A DNA stretch of 42,515 nt from Aeromonas bivalvium (GCF_000819765.1 NZ_CDBT01000016.1:59524-102038); one strand, 5' to 3'. Positions 28,277 to 38,596 are shown, numbered from the stretch's first letter. Notes: generated by a model from the letters alone, not told the origin. Program-made: numbers and translations.

Positions 28277-28293
28277 GTCACCGTTTTTGTGAC
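28277..28293. promoter_or_regulatory. Dyad GTCAC-N7-GTGAC upstream of the porin gene
   Basis: GTCAC (28277-28281) and GTGAC (28289-28293) form a perfect 5-bp inverted repeat. It lies between the porin start and the dcuA terminator and may be a regulator site; no family is assigned. A TAGAAT -10-like box for the porin lies at 28221-28226 on the minus strand, with no clear -35. Confidence 0.3.
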
Positions 28294-28302
28294 GCAGTAC
28301 GA

Positions 28303-28329
28303 CAAAAAAAAGCGGCCCGCAGGCCGCTT
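28303..28329 (-). terminator. Terminator of dcuA
   Basis: On the minus strand AAGCGGCC and GGCCGCTT (28310-28317 and 28322-28329) form an 8-bp stem, followed by a run of eight or more T residues. It lies just past the dcuA stop codon. Confidence 0.93.
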
Positions 28330-28351
28330 GATCACCGAAGGGGGATCGGGG

Positions 28352-29671
28352 TCAGAGCATGAGACCGCCGAAGAAGAAGCCCAGGGTCACGGCCATGGCG
28401 ATGGTGGCGACACCCGGCACGAAGAAGGGGTGATTGAATACCGCCTTGCCGATACGGGTGGAGCCGGTGTCGTCCATCTCGACCGCGGCCAGCAGGGTCG
28501 GGTAGGTGGGCAGCACGAACAGGGCACTCACGGCGGCGAAGGAGGCAATCGCGGTCAGCGGGCTGACACCCAGCGCCAGGGCGGCCGGCATCAGGGCCTT
28601 GGTGGTGGCCCCCTGGGAGTAGAGCAGCATGGAGGAGAAGAACAGCACCACGGCCAGCAGCCAGCTGTAGTTGTTGAGCAGATCGCCGGCGACCATCTGT
28701 ATGGTGTCCATGTTGCCCTTCACGAAGACGTTGCCGAGCCAGGCCACCCCCAGCACGCAGATGCAGGCGGACATGCCGGACTTGAAGGTGGGCATGTTGG
28801 TCACCTGGGTGGCGTCCAGCTTGCACACCAGGGTCATGATGGTGGCGGCGGCGAGCATGATGCCCATGATGGCGCCATCGCGGGGGATGGGCGGGTGGGC
28901 AATCAGGCCCACGTTGCTGGAGATGGCGGTGGCATAGGCCATGACGGCGACGATGGCGGCGACGAAGATGCCCACAGACAGCTTGGCATAGGGTTTGAGC
29001 TCGATCTGGCTGGTGCCGCGCAACTTGATCAGGCCTTTCGCTTTACGCTCCAGATAGACCTCATCCTGCTCCAGGGGCTTGCCCATCAGGTTCGCCACGA
29101 AGGCGCCCAGGATGCAGGCCAGGAAGCTGGAGGGGATGCAGATGGCCAGCAGGGTCAGGTAGTCGACGCCAAACGGTTCCAGCATGCCGGAGAAGGCCAC
29201 CACGGCCGCGGAGATGGGGGAGGCGGTGATGGCGATCTGGGAGGCAATCACGGCGATGGAGAGCGGACGGGACGGGCGAATGCCCTGCTCCTTGGCCACC
29301 TCGGCGATCACCGGCAGGGTGGAGAAGGCGGTGTGGCCTGTCCCGGCCAGCATGGTCATCAGGTAGGTGACGACCGGGGCGGCGAAGGTGATGTGCTTGG
29401 GATTCTTGCGCAGTGCCTTCTCGGCCAGGGAGACCAGGTAGTCCATGCCGCCGGCCAGCTGCATGCAGGCGATGGCGCAGATGACGGACGCGATGATCAT
29501 GATCACGTCCCAGGGGATGTAACTGACCAGTTGATCACCCGGGATCTGCATGCCCAGCCCCCAGGTCAGCACCAGTACCCCCAGGCCACCGGCGAAGCCG
29601 ATGCCTATGCTGCCTATCCGGGCCCCCAGATAGATAGCGCCGAGCACGACGGCCAACTCGATTCCAATCAT
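28352..29671 (-). CDS. dcuA: C4-dicarboxylate/aspartate transporter DcuA
   Basis: DcuA is an inner-membrane antiporter exchanging C4-dicarboxylates such as aspartate, fumarate and succinate. From the ATG at 29671 it has 439 residues and about 10-12 membrane segments. It resembles DcuA more than DcuB, for example in ARIGSIGIGFAGGLGVLVL, the segment FKSGMSACICVLGVAWLG and TLLAAVEMDDTGSTRIGK. Upstream in-frame starts would add non-conserved residues. It follows aspA on the same strand, as in E. coli, so AspA can supply fumarate while DcuA imports aspartate and exports succinate. Two hairpins separate the two genes. Confidence 0.94.
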   Translation of the reverse strand: MIGIELAVVLGAIYLGARIGSIGIGFAGGLGVLVLTWGLGMQIPGDQLVSYIPWDVIMIIASVICAIACMQLAGGMDYLVSLAEKALRKNPKHITFAAPVVTYLMTMLAGTGHTAFSTLPVIAEVAKEQGIRPSRPLSIAVIASQIAITASPISAAVVAFSGMLEPFGVDYLTLLAICIPSSFLACILGAFVANLMGKPLEQDEVYLERKAKGLIKLRGTSQIELKPYAKLSVGIFVAAIVAVMAYATAISSNVGLIAHPPIPRDGAIMGIMLAAATIMTLVCKLDATQVTNMPTFKSGMSACICVLGVAWLGNVFVKGNMDTIQMVAGDLLNNYSWLLAVVLFFSSMLLYSQGATTKALMPAALALGVSPLTAIASFAAVSALFVLPTYPTLLAAVEMDDTGSTRIGKAVFNHPFFVPGVATIAMAVTLGFFFGGLML

Positions 29672-29723
29672 AGTGAACACTCCATTATTTTTTAGTTTTG
29701 AAAATGGGGTCTGGCACAAAGCC

Positions 29724-29792
29724 ATTTCCTGATGGGCCGGGTGAACCGGCCGCTCGGGAAATGACTTTCAGGGCCGGGAGTGTCCCGGCCCT
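29724..29792 (-). other. Pair of hairpins between aspA and dcuA
   Basis: Next to aspA, AGGGCCGGGA (29770-29779) pairs perfectly with TCCCGGCCCT (29783-29792) around a 3-nt loop. Beyond it, ATTTCC/GGAAAT with an inner GGCCGG/CCGGCC helix spans 29724-29762. Neither is followed by a T-run, so they look like mRNA processing or stability elements rather than full terminators. Confidence 0.55.
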
Positions 29793-29799
29793 GACTCGC

Positions 29800-31242
29800 T
29801 TATGCGGTGACGCCGCGCTGGAAGCGTTTGGCCTTGTATTGCGGGTTCATCAGGTTGTCGATGGAGAGGATCTCGTCGAGCTGTTCCGGGGTCAGCAAAC
29901 CGCGCTCGAGCACGACTTCACGGACGTTCTTGCCGGTCTGGGCACAGATCTTGCCGACGATATCCCCTTCGTGGTGACCGATGAAGGGGTTGAGGTAGGT
30001 GACGATGCCGATGGAGTTGAGCACGTGGTTCATGCAGATCTCCGGGTTGGCGGTGATGCCTTCCACGCACTTCTCGCGCAGGGAGACGCAGGCATTCTTC
30101 ATCAGACTCAGGGATTCGAACATGGCCTGACCAATCACGGGTTCCATCACGTTCAGCTGCAGCTGACCCGCCTCGGCGGCGAAGGTGATGGTGACGTCGT
30201 TGCCGAATACCTTGAAGCAGGCCTGGTTGACCACTTCCGGGATGACAGGGTTGACCTTGGCCGGCATGATGGAAGAACCCGCCTGCATCTCCGGCAGGTT
30301 GATCTCCTTGAGTGCGGTGCGCGGGCCGGAGGAGAGCAGACGCAGGTCGTTGCAGATCTTGGAGAGCTTCATGGCCAGACGCTTGACGGCGCCGTGCAGC
30401 ATCACATAGGCGCCGCAGTCGGAGGTCGCCTCGATCAGATCCTCGGCGGGCACATAGGCACGACCGGTGATCTCGGCCAGGCGCTGGATGGCCAGGGCGG
30501 AGTACTCGGGCGGGGTGTTGAGGCCGGTACCGATGGCGGTCGCCCCCAGGTTCACCTCCAGCAGCAGCTCCTGGCAGCGCTTGATGGACTTGATCTCTTC
30601 ACGCAGGGTGACGGCGAAGGCGTGGAACTCCTGGCCCAGCGTCATGGGCACGGCGTCTTGCAGCTGGGTACGGCCCATCTTGAGCACGCCGCTGAACTCC
30701 TTGGCCTTGGCATCGAAGGCGGTGATCAGGTCTTCCAGGGCATCCAGGGTGGTGTCCGTGCTGTTGACCACGGCAACGCGAAAACCGGTGGGGTAGGCAT
30801 CGTTGGTGGACTGGCACTTGTTGACGTGGTCGTTAGGGTTGATGACGTCGTAGCGGCCCTTCTCCATCCCCATGATTTCGAGGGCGATGTTGGCCAGCAC
30901 TTCGTTGGTGTTCATGTTGACCGAGGTACCGGCGCCGCCCTGGTAGACGTCGATCGGGAACTGATCGAAGCACTTGCCGGTGTTGAGCATGAGGTCGCAG
31001 GCTTCGACTATCTTGTCGGCGATTTCAGGACGTATGGTACCCAGCTCGCCGTTGGCCAGCGCAGCCGCCTTCTTGGTCAGCACCATGCCACGGACGAACT
31101 CGGGGACGTCAGAAATTTTCTGAGTGCTCAGCTTGAAGTTCTCGACCGCCCGCAGGGTGTGGACGCCATAGTAGAGTTCATTGGACACTTCTTTGGTGCC
31201 CAGCAGATCTTCTTCAATGCGGACGCTTTTGATGTCGCTCAT
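29800..31242 (-). CDS. aspA: Aspartate ammonia-lyase AspA
   Basis: AspA deaminates L-aspartate to fumarate and ammonia, feeding fumarate respiration and nitrogen supply. From the ATG at 31242 it has 480 residues. The fumarase/aspartase signature [10 protein letters not shown] is at about residues 322-331, the flexible catalytic loop. Other landmarks are [17 protein letters not shown] and [16 protein letters not shown] near residues 100-150. GAGG in the leader is properly spaced for this ATG and too close for the ATG at 31248. It is upstream of dcuA. An FNR/CRP-like dyad about 190 bp upstream of the start suggests anaerobic or catabolite control. Confidence 0.97.
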   Translation of the reverse strand: MSDIKSVRIEEDLLGTKEVSNELYYGVHTLRAVENFKLSTQKISDVPEFVRGMVLTKKAAALANGELGTIRPEIADKIVEACDLMLNTGKCFDQFPIDVYQGGAGTSVNMNTNEVLANIALEIMGMEKGRYDVINPNDHVNKCQSTNDAYPTGFRVAVVNSTDTTLDALEDLITAFDAKAKEFSGVLKMGRTQLQDAVPMTLGQEFHAFAVTLREEIKSIKRCQELLLEVNLGATAIGTGLNTPPEYSALAIQRLAEITGRAYVPAEDLIEATSDCGAYVMLHGAVKRLAMKLSKICNDLRLLSSGPRTALKEINLPEMQAGSSIMPAKVNPVIPEVVNQACFKVFGNDVTITFAAEAGQLQLNVMEPVIGQAMFESLSLMKNACVSLREKCVEGITANPEICMNHVLNSIGIVTYLNPFIGHHEGDIVGKICAQTGKNVREVVLERGLLTPEQLDEILSIDNLMNPQYKAKRFQRGVTA

Positions 31243-31686
31243 TGTCATGCCTCAGAAATCAGATAAATGGAAAATGATCCTCACCGAGTGGTCGCGAGTT
31301 CCTTGCGCACATTTCATCCTGAAGCACCACACATCGAGTGGGGCGGTAGGGGAATGGCTCCCCCGATTACTGTCGGCAACCTTACCCCATTGGGGGTAAA
31401 TCTAACTAGACGCAGATCACTAAATTTGAAGGATTCTCAAATTTTTTGCGCCTATTAAACTGATGTTGCAATTGCCCCATTTACTGTGACAGAACAGGGC
31501 ACTTACGCCCAGCCATGACGGCAGAAAATTTCCCTGAAATCACGAAGGGATCGCGCTTTGACTTGAAAATGCGCCGAGCCGCCCCATCTATGGAACAGGA
31601 ATGCCATTTCTTTGACCCGCACAGGGTGGAGAAGGCGAGCGCCAGTGTGGACTGGCCTATCTCTATCAAGTCGCACCGAGGTCAAC
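31243..31686. other. Gene-free region between divergent aspA and fxsA
   Basis: 444 bp. On the aspA side it holds a candidate -10 (minus-strand TAGATT, plus 31399-31404), a perfect 7-bp hairpin TTACCCC/GGGGTAA (31382-31399) at the inferred transcription start, and an 8-bp dyad (31422-31444). The fxsA-proximal half has no element I can assign with confidence. Confidence 0.5.
31422..31444. promoter_or_regulatory. FNR/CRP-like dyad upstream of aspA
   Basis: AAATTTGA (31422-31429) and TCAAATTT (31437-31444) form a perfect 8-bp inverted repeat with a 7-nt gap. The arms equal those of the FNR consensus, but the gap is one base longer than usual. The dyad centre is about 41 bp upstream of the start inferred from TAGATT, the position expected for a class II activator. 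Confidence 0.45.
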
Positions 31687-32151
31687 ATGGGTAAGTTGTT
31701 TCTGCTGTTTATCGGTCTCTCCCTGCTGGAGCTGACCGTCATGATCCAGGTGGGGACCGTGATCGGCGCCCTGTCGACCGTGGTACTCATAGTGCTGACC
31801 GCCATGGTGGGCAGCGCCCTGGTAAGGCAACAGGGGATCAAGACCCTGCTGGAGGCCCAGCAGCGGATGCAGCTGGGGGAGATGCCGGCCCGCGAACTGC
31901 TGGGGGGCATGCTGCTCGCCCTGGCGGGGCTGCTGCTGATCGTCCCGGGTTTCGTCACCGATCTGCTGGGGTTGCTGCTGCTGTTGCCGCCGTTGCGGGG
32001 CCGACTGGCAGATCGGCTGGTCAAGGGGGTCAGGGTGCAGGGGGCCATGGGGGGCTTCCCACCCCAGGAGGGTTTTGGATCCTCCCCTGAGCCCACCCTG
32101 CACGATCGTCCCGGCACCACCATAGAAGGGGAGTTCGAGCGCAAGGAGTGA
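31687..32151 (+). CDS. fxsA: FxsA family membrane protein
   Basis: FxsA is a small cytoplasmic-membrane protein; in E. coli its overproduction suppresses F-factor exclusion of phage T7. From the ATG at 31687 it has 154 residues: a membrane segment at about 3-22 (LFLLFIGLSLLELTVMIQVG), a second at about 25-42, and a third around 75-100 (GMLLALAGLLLIVPGFVTDLLG), then a polar, Pro/Gly-rich tail. The segment IVPGFVTDLLGLLLLLPPLR is the family hallmark. The upstream extension to 31612 is rejected. As in E. coli it lies between aspA and groESL. Its cellular role is unclear. Confidence 0.92.
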   Translation: MGKLFLLFIGLSLLELTVMIQVGTVIGALSTVVLIVLTAMVGSALVRQQGIKTLLEAQQRMQLGEMPARELLGGMLLALAGLLLIVPGFVTDLLGLLLLLPPLRGRLADRLVKGVRVQGAMGGFPPQEGFGSSPEPTLHDRPGTTIEGEFERKE

Positions 32152-32200
32152 TCCTCGCGCCGACGGGCACGTTTGACCCGGCAGGGACAGGATGAGACAC

Positions 32201-32226
32201 AACGGGGCCGCGACAGCGGCCCCGTT
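32201..32226. terminator. Hairpin between convergent fxsA and MATE genes
   Basis: AACGGGGCCGC (32201-32211) and GCGGCCCCGTT (32216-32226) form a perfect 11-bp stem with a 4-nt loop. There is no T-run on either strand, so it is probably a weak bidirectional terminator. Confidence 0.6.
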
Positions 32227-32254
32227 GGTCATATGGCTTCGCGCTCCCCCAGCC

Positions 32255-33580
32255 TCAGCGGCGGCAGAGCCGCTCGAAGTGGTGGTGGGCATAGAACCAG
32301 GCCAGACCCCCTGCCGCCAGATTGGCGATCAGTATGCCCAGATAGACCCCCTCTTCCCCGCCCAGCCGGGCGCCGAGCCAGGCCCCGGGCAGCAAGAACA
32401 CAAATAGTCTCATGCCATTGAACAGGAAAGAGATGCTGGAGGCTCTCACCCCGTTGAGGGAGGAGGCCAGCAGCATCACCATGCCCTGAAAGCCGTAGCC
32501 GATGGGTACCAGATGCAGGTAGAGGACGATGAGACGCACCACCTGGGGGTGGTCGCTGAACAGGGTGGCGATCAGGGGGGCGAGCAGCCAGGTCAGGGCA
32601 TAGATGGCGAGCTGGAACAGCAGGGCGAAGCGCATGCAGAGCAGCAGCGCCGCCCTGGCCCTGGCCGGATTGCTCGCGCCGCAATTCTGGGACACGAAGG
32701 GCGCCAGCACCGAGGAGAGGGCCATCATGACGATGAGCAGCAGGGCCTCGACCCGGGACGCCGCCCCGTAGGCGGCCACCACCTCGGTGCCGAGCCCGGC
32801 GAAGATGGCCATCAGCACGGCGTTGGCCAGGGGGTTGAGCATGTTGGTGAAGGAGGCGGGCACGGCCACATGGAGCAGGGCGCGCCAGTGGGCCAGCAGG
32901 GCGCGACGGGGCGAGAGGCGCCAGCGCAGCAGGCCCTCACGATGACGCAGTATGTAGAGGCTGACCAGCATGGCCATCAGCCAGGAGAGGGAGGTGGCGA
33001 TGGCCGCCCCGCGAATGCCCCATTCGGGGAAGGGACCTATGCCGAAGATGAGCAGGGGATCCAGCACCCCGTTGACCAGCCCCGCCACCGCCATCACCAG
33101 GCTCGGGGTCTTGGTGTCCCCGGTGGCGCGAATGGCGGCATTGCCCACCATGGGCAGCACCAGCATGGGCACCGTCAGGTACCAGATCAGCATGTAGTCG
33201 TGGATGAGGGCGATCAGGGCCTCTCCCGCCCCCAGCAGACGAAACAGGGGGTTGATGGTGAGGGCGCCCAGCAGGGCGAGGGCGCAGACCAGTACCACGG
33301 CGAGAAACAGGCTGTCCGTGGTGAGGTGGGCCGCCTCCTCGTGCTTGCCCTGACCCAGGGTGTGGCCGATCACGGCACTGAGCCCGGCCCCCAGCCCCAT
33401 GGCCAGGGAGGTGACCACGAAGGTGACCGGGAAGGTGAAGCTGATGGCGGCAAGCGCCTGGGTGCCCAGCATGCCGATGAAGAAGGTGTCGATCAGGTTG
33501 AAGGCCAGGATGGCGACGATGCCGAGGATCATGGGACCAGTCATGCGCAGCAGAACGGCAGGCATGGGGGCGGTCAGCAT
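32255..33580 (-). CDS. MATE-family efflux transporter
   Basis: A multidrug and toxin extrusion exporter with about 12 transmembrane helices, using a sodium or proton gradient. From the ATG at 33580 it has 441 residues. The first helix ILGIVAILAFNLIDTFFIGMLG with ALAAISFTFPV and the later GLVNGVLDPLLIFG are typical MATE segments, and the second half has the matching ANAVLMAIFAGLGTEVVAAYGAASRVE repeat. The frame stays open to 33805, but that part crosses the groE promoter and is not conserved. It diverges from groESL across about 250 bp. Substrate and subtype (NorM-like or DinF-like) cannot be set from sequence alone. Confidence 0.88.
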   Translation of the reverse strand: MLTAPMPAVLLRMTGPMILGIVAILAFNLIDTFFIGMLGTQALAAISFTFPVTFVVTSLAMGLGAGLSAVIGHTLGQGKHEEAAHLTTDSLFLAVVLVCALALLGALTINPLFRLLGAGEALIALIHDYMLIWYLTVPMLVLPMVGNAAIRATGDTKTPSLVMAVAGLVNGVLDPLLIFGIGPFPEWGIRGAAIATSLSWLMAMLVSLYILRHREGLLRWRLSPRRALLAHWRALLHVAVPASFTNMLNPLANAVLMAIFAGLGTEVVAAYGAASRVEALLLIVMMALSSVLAPFVSQNCGASNPARARAALLLCMRFALLFQLAIYALTWLLAPLIATLFSDHPQVVRLIVLYLHLVPIGYGFQGMVMLLASSLNGVRASSISFLFNGMRLFVFLLPGAWLGARLGGEEGVYLGILIANLAAGGLAWFYAHHHFERLCRR

Positions 33581-33728
33581 GGGGTTGGGTCGGGTCAAGG
33601 GCTCGTCTCTTAATAACGGCTGGGGACTGAGGTCTGGTTTGCACTGGGACAAACCTGGGTCCATGACGGGGCACGGCGATCCATCGAAGGCGTTCATAGT
33701 ACGTGAAAAAATTTTTTTTGTATCCGCC

Positions 33729-33757
33729 CTTGAAGGGGAGGAATAAGTGCCCCACAT
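33729..33757 (+). promoter_or_regulatory. Sigma-32 (heat-shock) promoter of groESL
   Basis: CTTGAA (33729-33734) in the context CCCTTGAAGGGG is followed after 15 nt by CCCCACAT (33750-33757). The -35 block is the same 12 bases as in the E. coli groE heat-shock promoter, and the -10 fits CCCCATNT with one difference. The leader to groES is about 65 nt. I see no CIRCE element. Confidence 0.82.
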
Positions 33758-33831
33758 CTGGGACATATGCAATTTGGCCAGGAATGGCCATTCCTCAAGT
33801 AACAAAGTGACTCATTTTGGGAGAGTTATCG

Positions 33832-34125
33832 ATGAAAATTCGTCCACTGCACGACCGCGTCATCATCAAGCGCATCGAGGCTGAAGCCAAATCCGCCGGC
33901 GGTATCGTCCTGACTGGTACTGCGGCTCAGAAGTCCACCCGTGGTGAAGTTCTGGCCGTGGGGACTGGTCGAATTCTGGATAATGGCGAAGTGAAAGCCC
34001 TCGCAGTCAAGGTCGGCGACCAGGTGATCTTCAACGAAGGTTACGGCGTCAAGACCGAGAAGCTGGACGGCCAGGACGTGCTGATCCTGTCCGAGACCGA
34101 CATCCTGGCGATCGTCGAAGCCTAA
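33832..34125 (+). CDS. groES: Co-chaperonin GroES
   Basis: GroES is the heptameric lid of the GroEL folding chamber. From the ATG at 33832 the protein has 97 residues and begins [16 protein letters not shown]. The mobile loop that touches GroEL is [19 protein letters not shown] (about residues 17-35), and the roof/barrel part ends [25 protein letters not shown]. An upstream in-frame start at 33817 adds five non-conserved residues and lacks support; GGGAGAG precedes the chosen start. The groEL gene begins 39 nt after its stop. Confidence 0.98.
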   Translation: MKIRPLHDRVIIKRIEAEAKSAGGIVLTGTAAQKSTRGEVLAVGTGRILDNGEVKALAVKVGDQVIFNEGYGVKTEKLDGQDVLILSETDILAIVEA

Positions 34126-34146
34126 TTTTTCCTTCCCCCGAATTGA

Positions 34147-35802
<1,656 letters not shown>

Positions 35803-35817
35803 TCGCACCTTGCCATC

Positions 35818-35848
35818 AAACGGCTCGCATTGGCGGGCCGTTTTTTTT
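35818..35848 (+). terminator. Terminator of groESL
   Basis: CGGCTCGC (35821-35828) and GCGGGCCG (35833-35840) form an 8-bp stem with one T-G pair and an ATTG loop, followed by eight T residues. Confidence 0.92.
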
Positions 35849-35895
35849 ACTGCGGTTAAACTGGTTGTATTGATAATAAAATCATTGGTGTATCT

Positions 35896-36393
35896 ATGAT
35901 GAAACTCGCTGTTCTCGCCCTGCTTGCCGGCCTCATGAACCCGGCCATGGCCATGGAGGCGCCCAAGGGGCCCGTTATCCTGACCGTGACCGGCAACGTC
36001 AATGCCGAGCAAGGGCAAGAGGGCAGGGTCGCACTGGATCTGGCCCTCATCCAGTCCCTGCCACAGCACGAAATAGTCACCAGCAACCCCTGGGTCGACA
36101 AACCCCATCACTACAAGGGGCCCAAGGTGGCGGATCTGCTGGCGGCGCTCAATGCCAGGGGCAAGACCCTGACCCTGACCGCCCTCAACAGTTTTCAGAT
36201 CAAGGTCGATTGGGAAAGGGTGCAGAAATACGAGCCCATACTGGCCTGGCAGGACGATGGCATCACCATGCGGGTACGTGACAAGGGGCCGCTTTGGTTT
36301 ATCCTACCCTTGGATCAATATCCGGAGCTCAAGCAGTCTGCCTTCACCGACATGATGATCTGGCAACTGAGTGCCATCGATATCCAGAACTGA
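35896..36393 (+). CDS. Periplasmic protein resembling a molybdopterin oxidoreductase-like domain
   Basis: A 165-residue predicted periplasmic protein. Residues 1-20 form a signal peptide (LAVLALLAGLMNPAMA). The body has TSNPWVDKPHHYKGPKVADLL, LTLTALNSFQIKVDW and LWFILPLDQYPEL, which resemble the small oxidoreductase-molybdopterin-binding (SUF-type) fold, although no conserved cofactor cysteine is visible. It may bind a ligand rather than catalyse. The start at 35896 (ATGATG) follows a weak ribosome binding site. The next gene, a GGDEF-EAL membrane protein, begins 16 nt after its stop, so it may feed a periplasmic signal to that protein. That link is inferred from the operon only. Confidence 0.65.
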   Translation: MMKLAVLALLAGLMNPAMAMEAPKGPVILTVTGNVNAEQGQEGRVALDLALIQSLPQHEIVTSNPWVDKPHHYKGPKVADLLAALNARGKTLTLTALNSFQIKVDWERVQKYEPILAWQDDGITMRVRDKGPLWFILPLDQYPELKQSAFTDMMIWQLSAIDIQN

Positions 36394-36409
36394 CGAGGGG
36401 ACTGGGCGG

Positions 36410-38335
36410 GTGAAAAGAAAGAGTTGGTCGATATTGCTCATTCTCTATCTCTCCATACTCTCGTTCACCGGGAGCACGCTCTACTGCCTGGTGCAGATCC
36501 AGAATGCGACCCGGATCATGGAGAAGTACACCTACGATGTCTCCTGGGCCTTGATGCAGTTGCAACTGGAGCTGGGACGTTTTCTCAACTCGGTCGAACT
36601 CTACCATTATGGCGGCATCGACCATGACACCCTGATGCTGCGTTACGACATCCTGTGGAGCCGTACCCCCGTGCTGCTGAGCGGCCAGCTGCGCGAAAGC
36701 CTGCGGGACAAGCAGAAGGCCCTGCGTCTGGTGCAGCTGATCGAGAGCACCATCCGCGAGCTTGAACCCCGTATCATGGAGCTCAAGCGCGGCAGCGGTG
36801 ACTACCAGCGCGTCATGATGCGACTCTCCCCCTTGCAAGAGCCGCTCTCCTACTCTCTCGCCTCCGTGATGCAGCAGAACATCAAGGTCTACACGGGCAA
36901 TGACCAGCACTTCGGCACCCTGCGCAATGCCTTGCTCTTCATGGTGAGTGGTCTGTTGCTGTCGGTGATCATGCTCAGCATCCTGCTGATCCGTGAGGGG
37001 CGGCGTCATTACCGGGAGGCTCGCCTCGATACGCTGACCGGACTCTCCAATCGCCTTGCCCTGCTGGAGCAGATGGAGGAGTGCGCCAGCCGGGATCAAC
37101 CCTTTGGCCTGGTGCTGGTCGACATCAATGAGTTTCGCGATATCAACAGCAAGTTCGGCTACAACATCGGCGATCTCTTGCTGCAAGAGCTGGCACGCCG
37201 GCTGGCTTCGCTGTGCAACGAGAGTGAATGGGCCGCGCGGCTGGTGGGGGATCAATTCGCCATCATCCAGCGAGGCAGCAGCGACCTCAAGCAGGTGCGC
37301 GAGCTGGTCTCCCGCCTGCTTCACCTGATCAAGCAGGATATCCTGCTGGATCACTACCCATTTCGTCTGGAGGTGGGGATCGGCATCGCCTTCTTCCCGA
37401 TGGACAGCGAAGAGACCCAGGATCTGCTGAGCCGGGCCGAGCAGGCCCTCTTCCACAGCCGCAAGACCCATGTCCCCTATGTCATCTACGACAAGTCACT
37501 GCAAAACGAGACGGCAAGGCGCAAGCATCTGGCTTCCGACATGGTGGTGGCCCTCGAGCGCAATGCCCTCGAGCTCTACTACCAGCCCATCGTCAATCTG
37601 GAGACGGGGCGTTGCGAGGCGGTCGAAGCCCTGCTGCGCTGGCGACACCCCGAACTGGGCTTCATTCCCCCCAACGAGGTGATCCAGGTGGCCGAAGAGT
37701 TCCAGCTGGCCGAGAAGCTGGGGGGCTGGGTGCTCAACAGTGCCTGTGCCCAGCTCTATCAGTGGCAGCAGCTGGGGCTGGTCGATCTGCAGATGTGCGT
37801 CAACATCTCCCCCGGCATGTACCAGCGCAGCCTGCTGAAGCTGGTCGCCAAAGCCTTGATGGATCATCATATTTCCGCCGCCCACCTGGTACTGGAGGTG
37901 ACGGAGGACACGACGATGAACGAGGTGAAGAACTCGCTGCAACTGATGCAGGATCTGGATCAGCAGGGGGTGCAGCTGGCCCTTGACGATTTTGGCACCG
38001 GCTACTCCTCCCTCAGCTATCTGCAGAAGCTGCCGGTAAGCAAGGTGAAGATCGACCGCTCCTTCATCCAGGGGATCGACAGCTCCACGGAGGCGACCGA
38101 ACTGGTGGCCAACATCTGTCGACTCGGCTCCATGCTGGGCAAGACGCTGGTGTGCGAGGGGATAGAAACCCAGGCCCAGCTCGATGTGTTGCGCAGCCTC
38201 ACCGATATTCATCTCTATGGTCAGGGTTACCTGTTCAGCCGTCCGGCCCAGGCCGAGGCGGCCTATCAGACCCTGCTGGAGATGGAAGAGCGCTGGTTGG
38301 GAAGCAAGGCCCCCGGCAAGGCATGCAACAGTTGA
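36410..38335 (+). CDS. Membrane GGDEF-EAL protein, probable c-di-GMP phosphodiesterase
   Basis: A 641-residue sensor protein from GTG at 36410 (an earlier GTG at 36371 overlaps the previous gene). Transmembrane segments lie at about 5-29 and 173-194, enclosing a helical periplasmic sensor region. The GGDEF domain is degenerate: the active site reads VGDQF (279-283), so cyclase activity is unlikely. The EAL domain is intact: EALLRW (E406), NIS (465-467), EVTED, DDFGTGYSS with D526 and D527, K547 in VKID and E584 in CEGIE. It should hydrolyse c-di-GMP and favour motile growth over biofilm. It follows a small periplasmic protein gene in an apparent operon. Confidence 0.9.
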   Translation: MKRKSWSILLILYLSILSFTGSTLYCLVQIQNATRIMEKYTYDVSWALMQLQLELGRFLNSVELYHYGGIDHDTLMLRYDILWSRTPVLLSGQLRESLRDKQKALRLVQLIESTIRELEPRIMELKRGSGDYQRVMMRLSPLQEPLSYSLASVMQQNIKVYTGNDQHFGTLRNALLFMVSGLLLSVIMLSILLIREGRRHYREARLDTLTGLSNRLALLEQMEECASRDQPFGLVLVDINEFRDINSKFGYNIGDLLLQELARRLASLCNESEWAARLVGDQFAIIQRGSSDLKQVRELVSRLLHLIKQDILLDHYPFRLEVGIGIAFFPMDSEETQDLLSRAEQALFHSRKTHVPYVIYDKSLQNETARRKHLASDMVVALERNALELYYQPIVNLETGRCEAVEALLRWRHPELGFIPPNEVIQVAEEFQLAEKLGGWVLNSACAQLYQWQQLGLVDLQMCVNISPGMYQRSLLKLVAKALMDHHISAAHLVLEVTEDTTMNEVKNSLQLMQDLDQQGVQLALDDFGTGYSSLSYLQKLPVSKVKIDRSFIQGIDSSTEATELVANICRLGSMLGKTLVCEGIETQAQLDVLRSLTDIHLYGQGYLFSRPAQAEAAYQTLLEMEERWLGSKAPGKACNS

Positions 38336-38395
38336 GAGATTGCGGCTCATGTTTCTGTCGTAATGGCCGATAGCCTGAGGGCAGGAGGAATGCAA

Positions 38396-38584
38396 ATGGA
38401 AATATCCGGTTCTACATCTGCATCTTATGGAAGTGCCATGATGGTCGCCAGCCTGGCGAAGAAGCAACAGGTGCAGGAGGGGCAAACCGCCCTGGCCCTG
38501 TTGCAGGGCGCAGCGCAGTCCGCTCCCGCCCCCCAGAGCACGGCAGGCAACACCCTGGGTGGCAACATCAATATCCACGTATGA
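38396..38584 (+). CDS. Small protein resembling YjfB-type putative motility proteins
   Basis: A 62-residue protein from the ATG at 38396. AGGAGG at 38383-38388 is correctly spaced for this ATG and too close for the one at 38390. It starts MEISGSTSASYG and continues VASLAKKQQVQEGQTALALL, resembling the VSxLKKA..QxxQAxxLL core of YjfB-family putative motility proteins. The tail is Ala/Pro/Gly-rich and ends GGNINIHV. No signal peptide or membrane segment. It lies 60 bp after the EAL gene, before a strong terminator, and may be co-transcribed with it. The family match is by eye and uncertain. Confidence 0.6.
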   Translation: MEISGSTSASYGSAMMVASLAKKQQVQEGQTALALLQGAAQSAPAPQSTAGNTLGGNINIHV

Positions 38585-38596
38585 TGCCCAGCAACA

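Noticed and set aside
28262..29695. Long open frame opposite dcuA rich in Gly, His and Gln
   Set aside because: Its composition is that of a complement-strand shadow, and dcuA on the other strand is certain.
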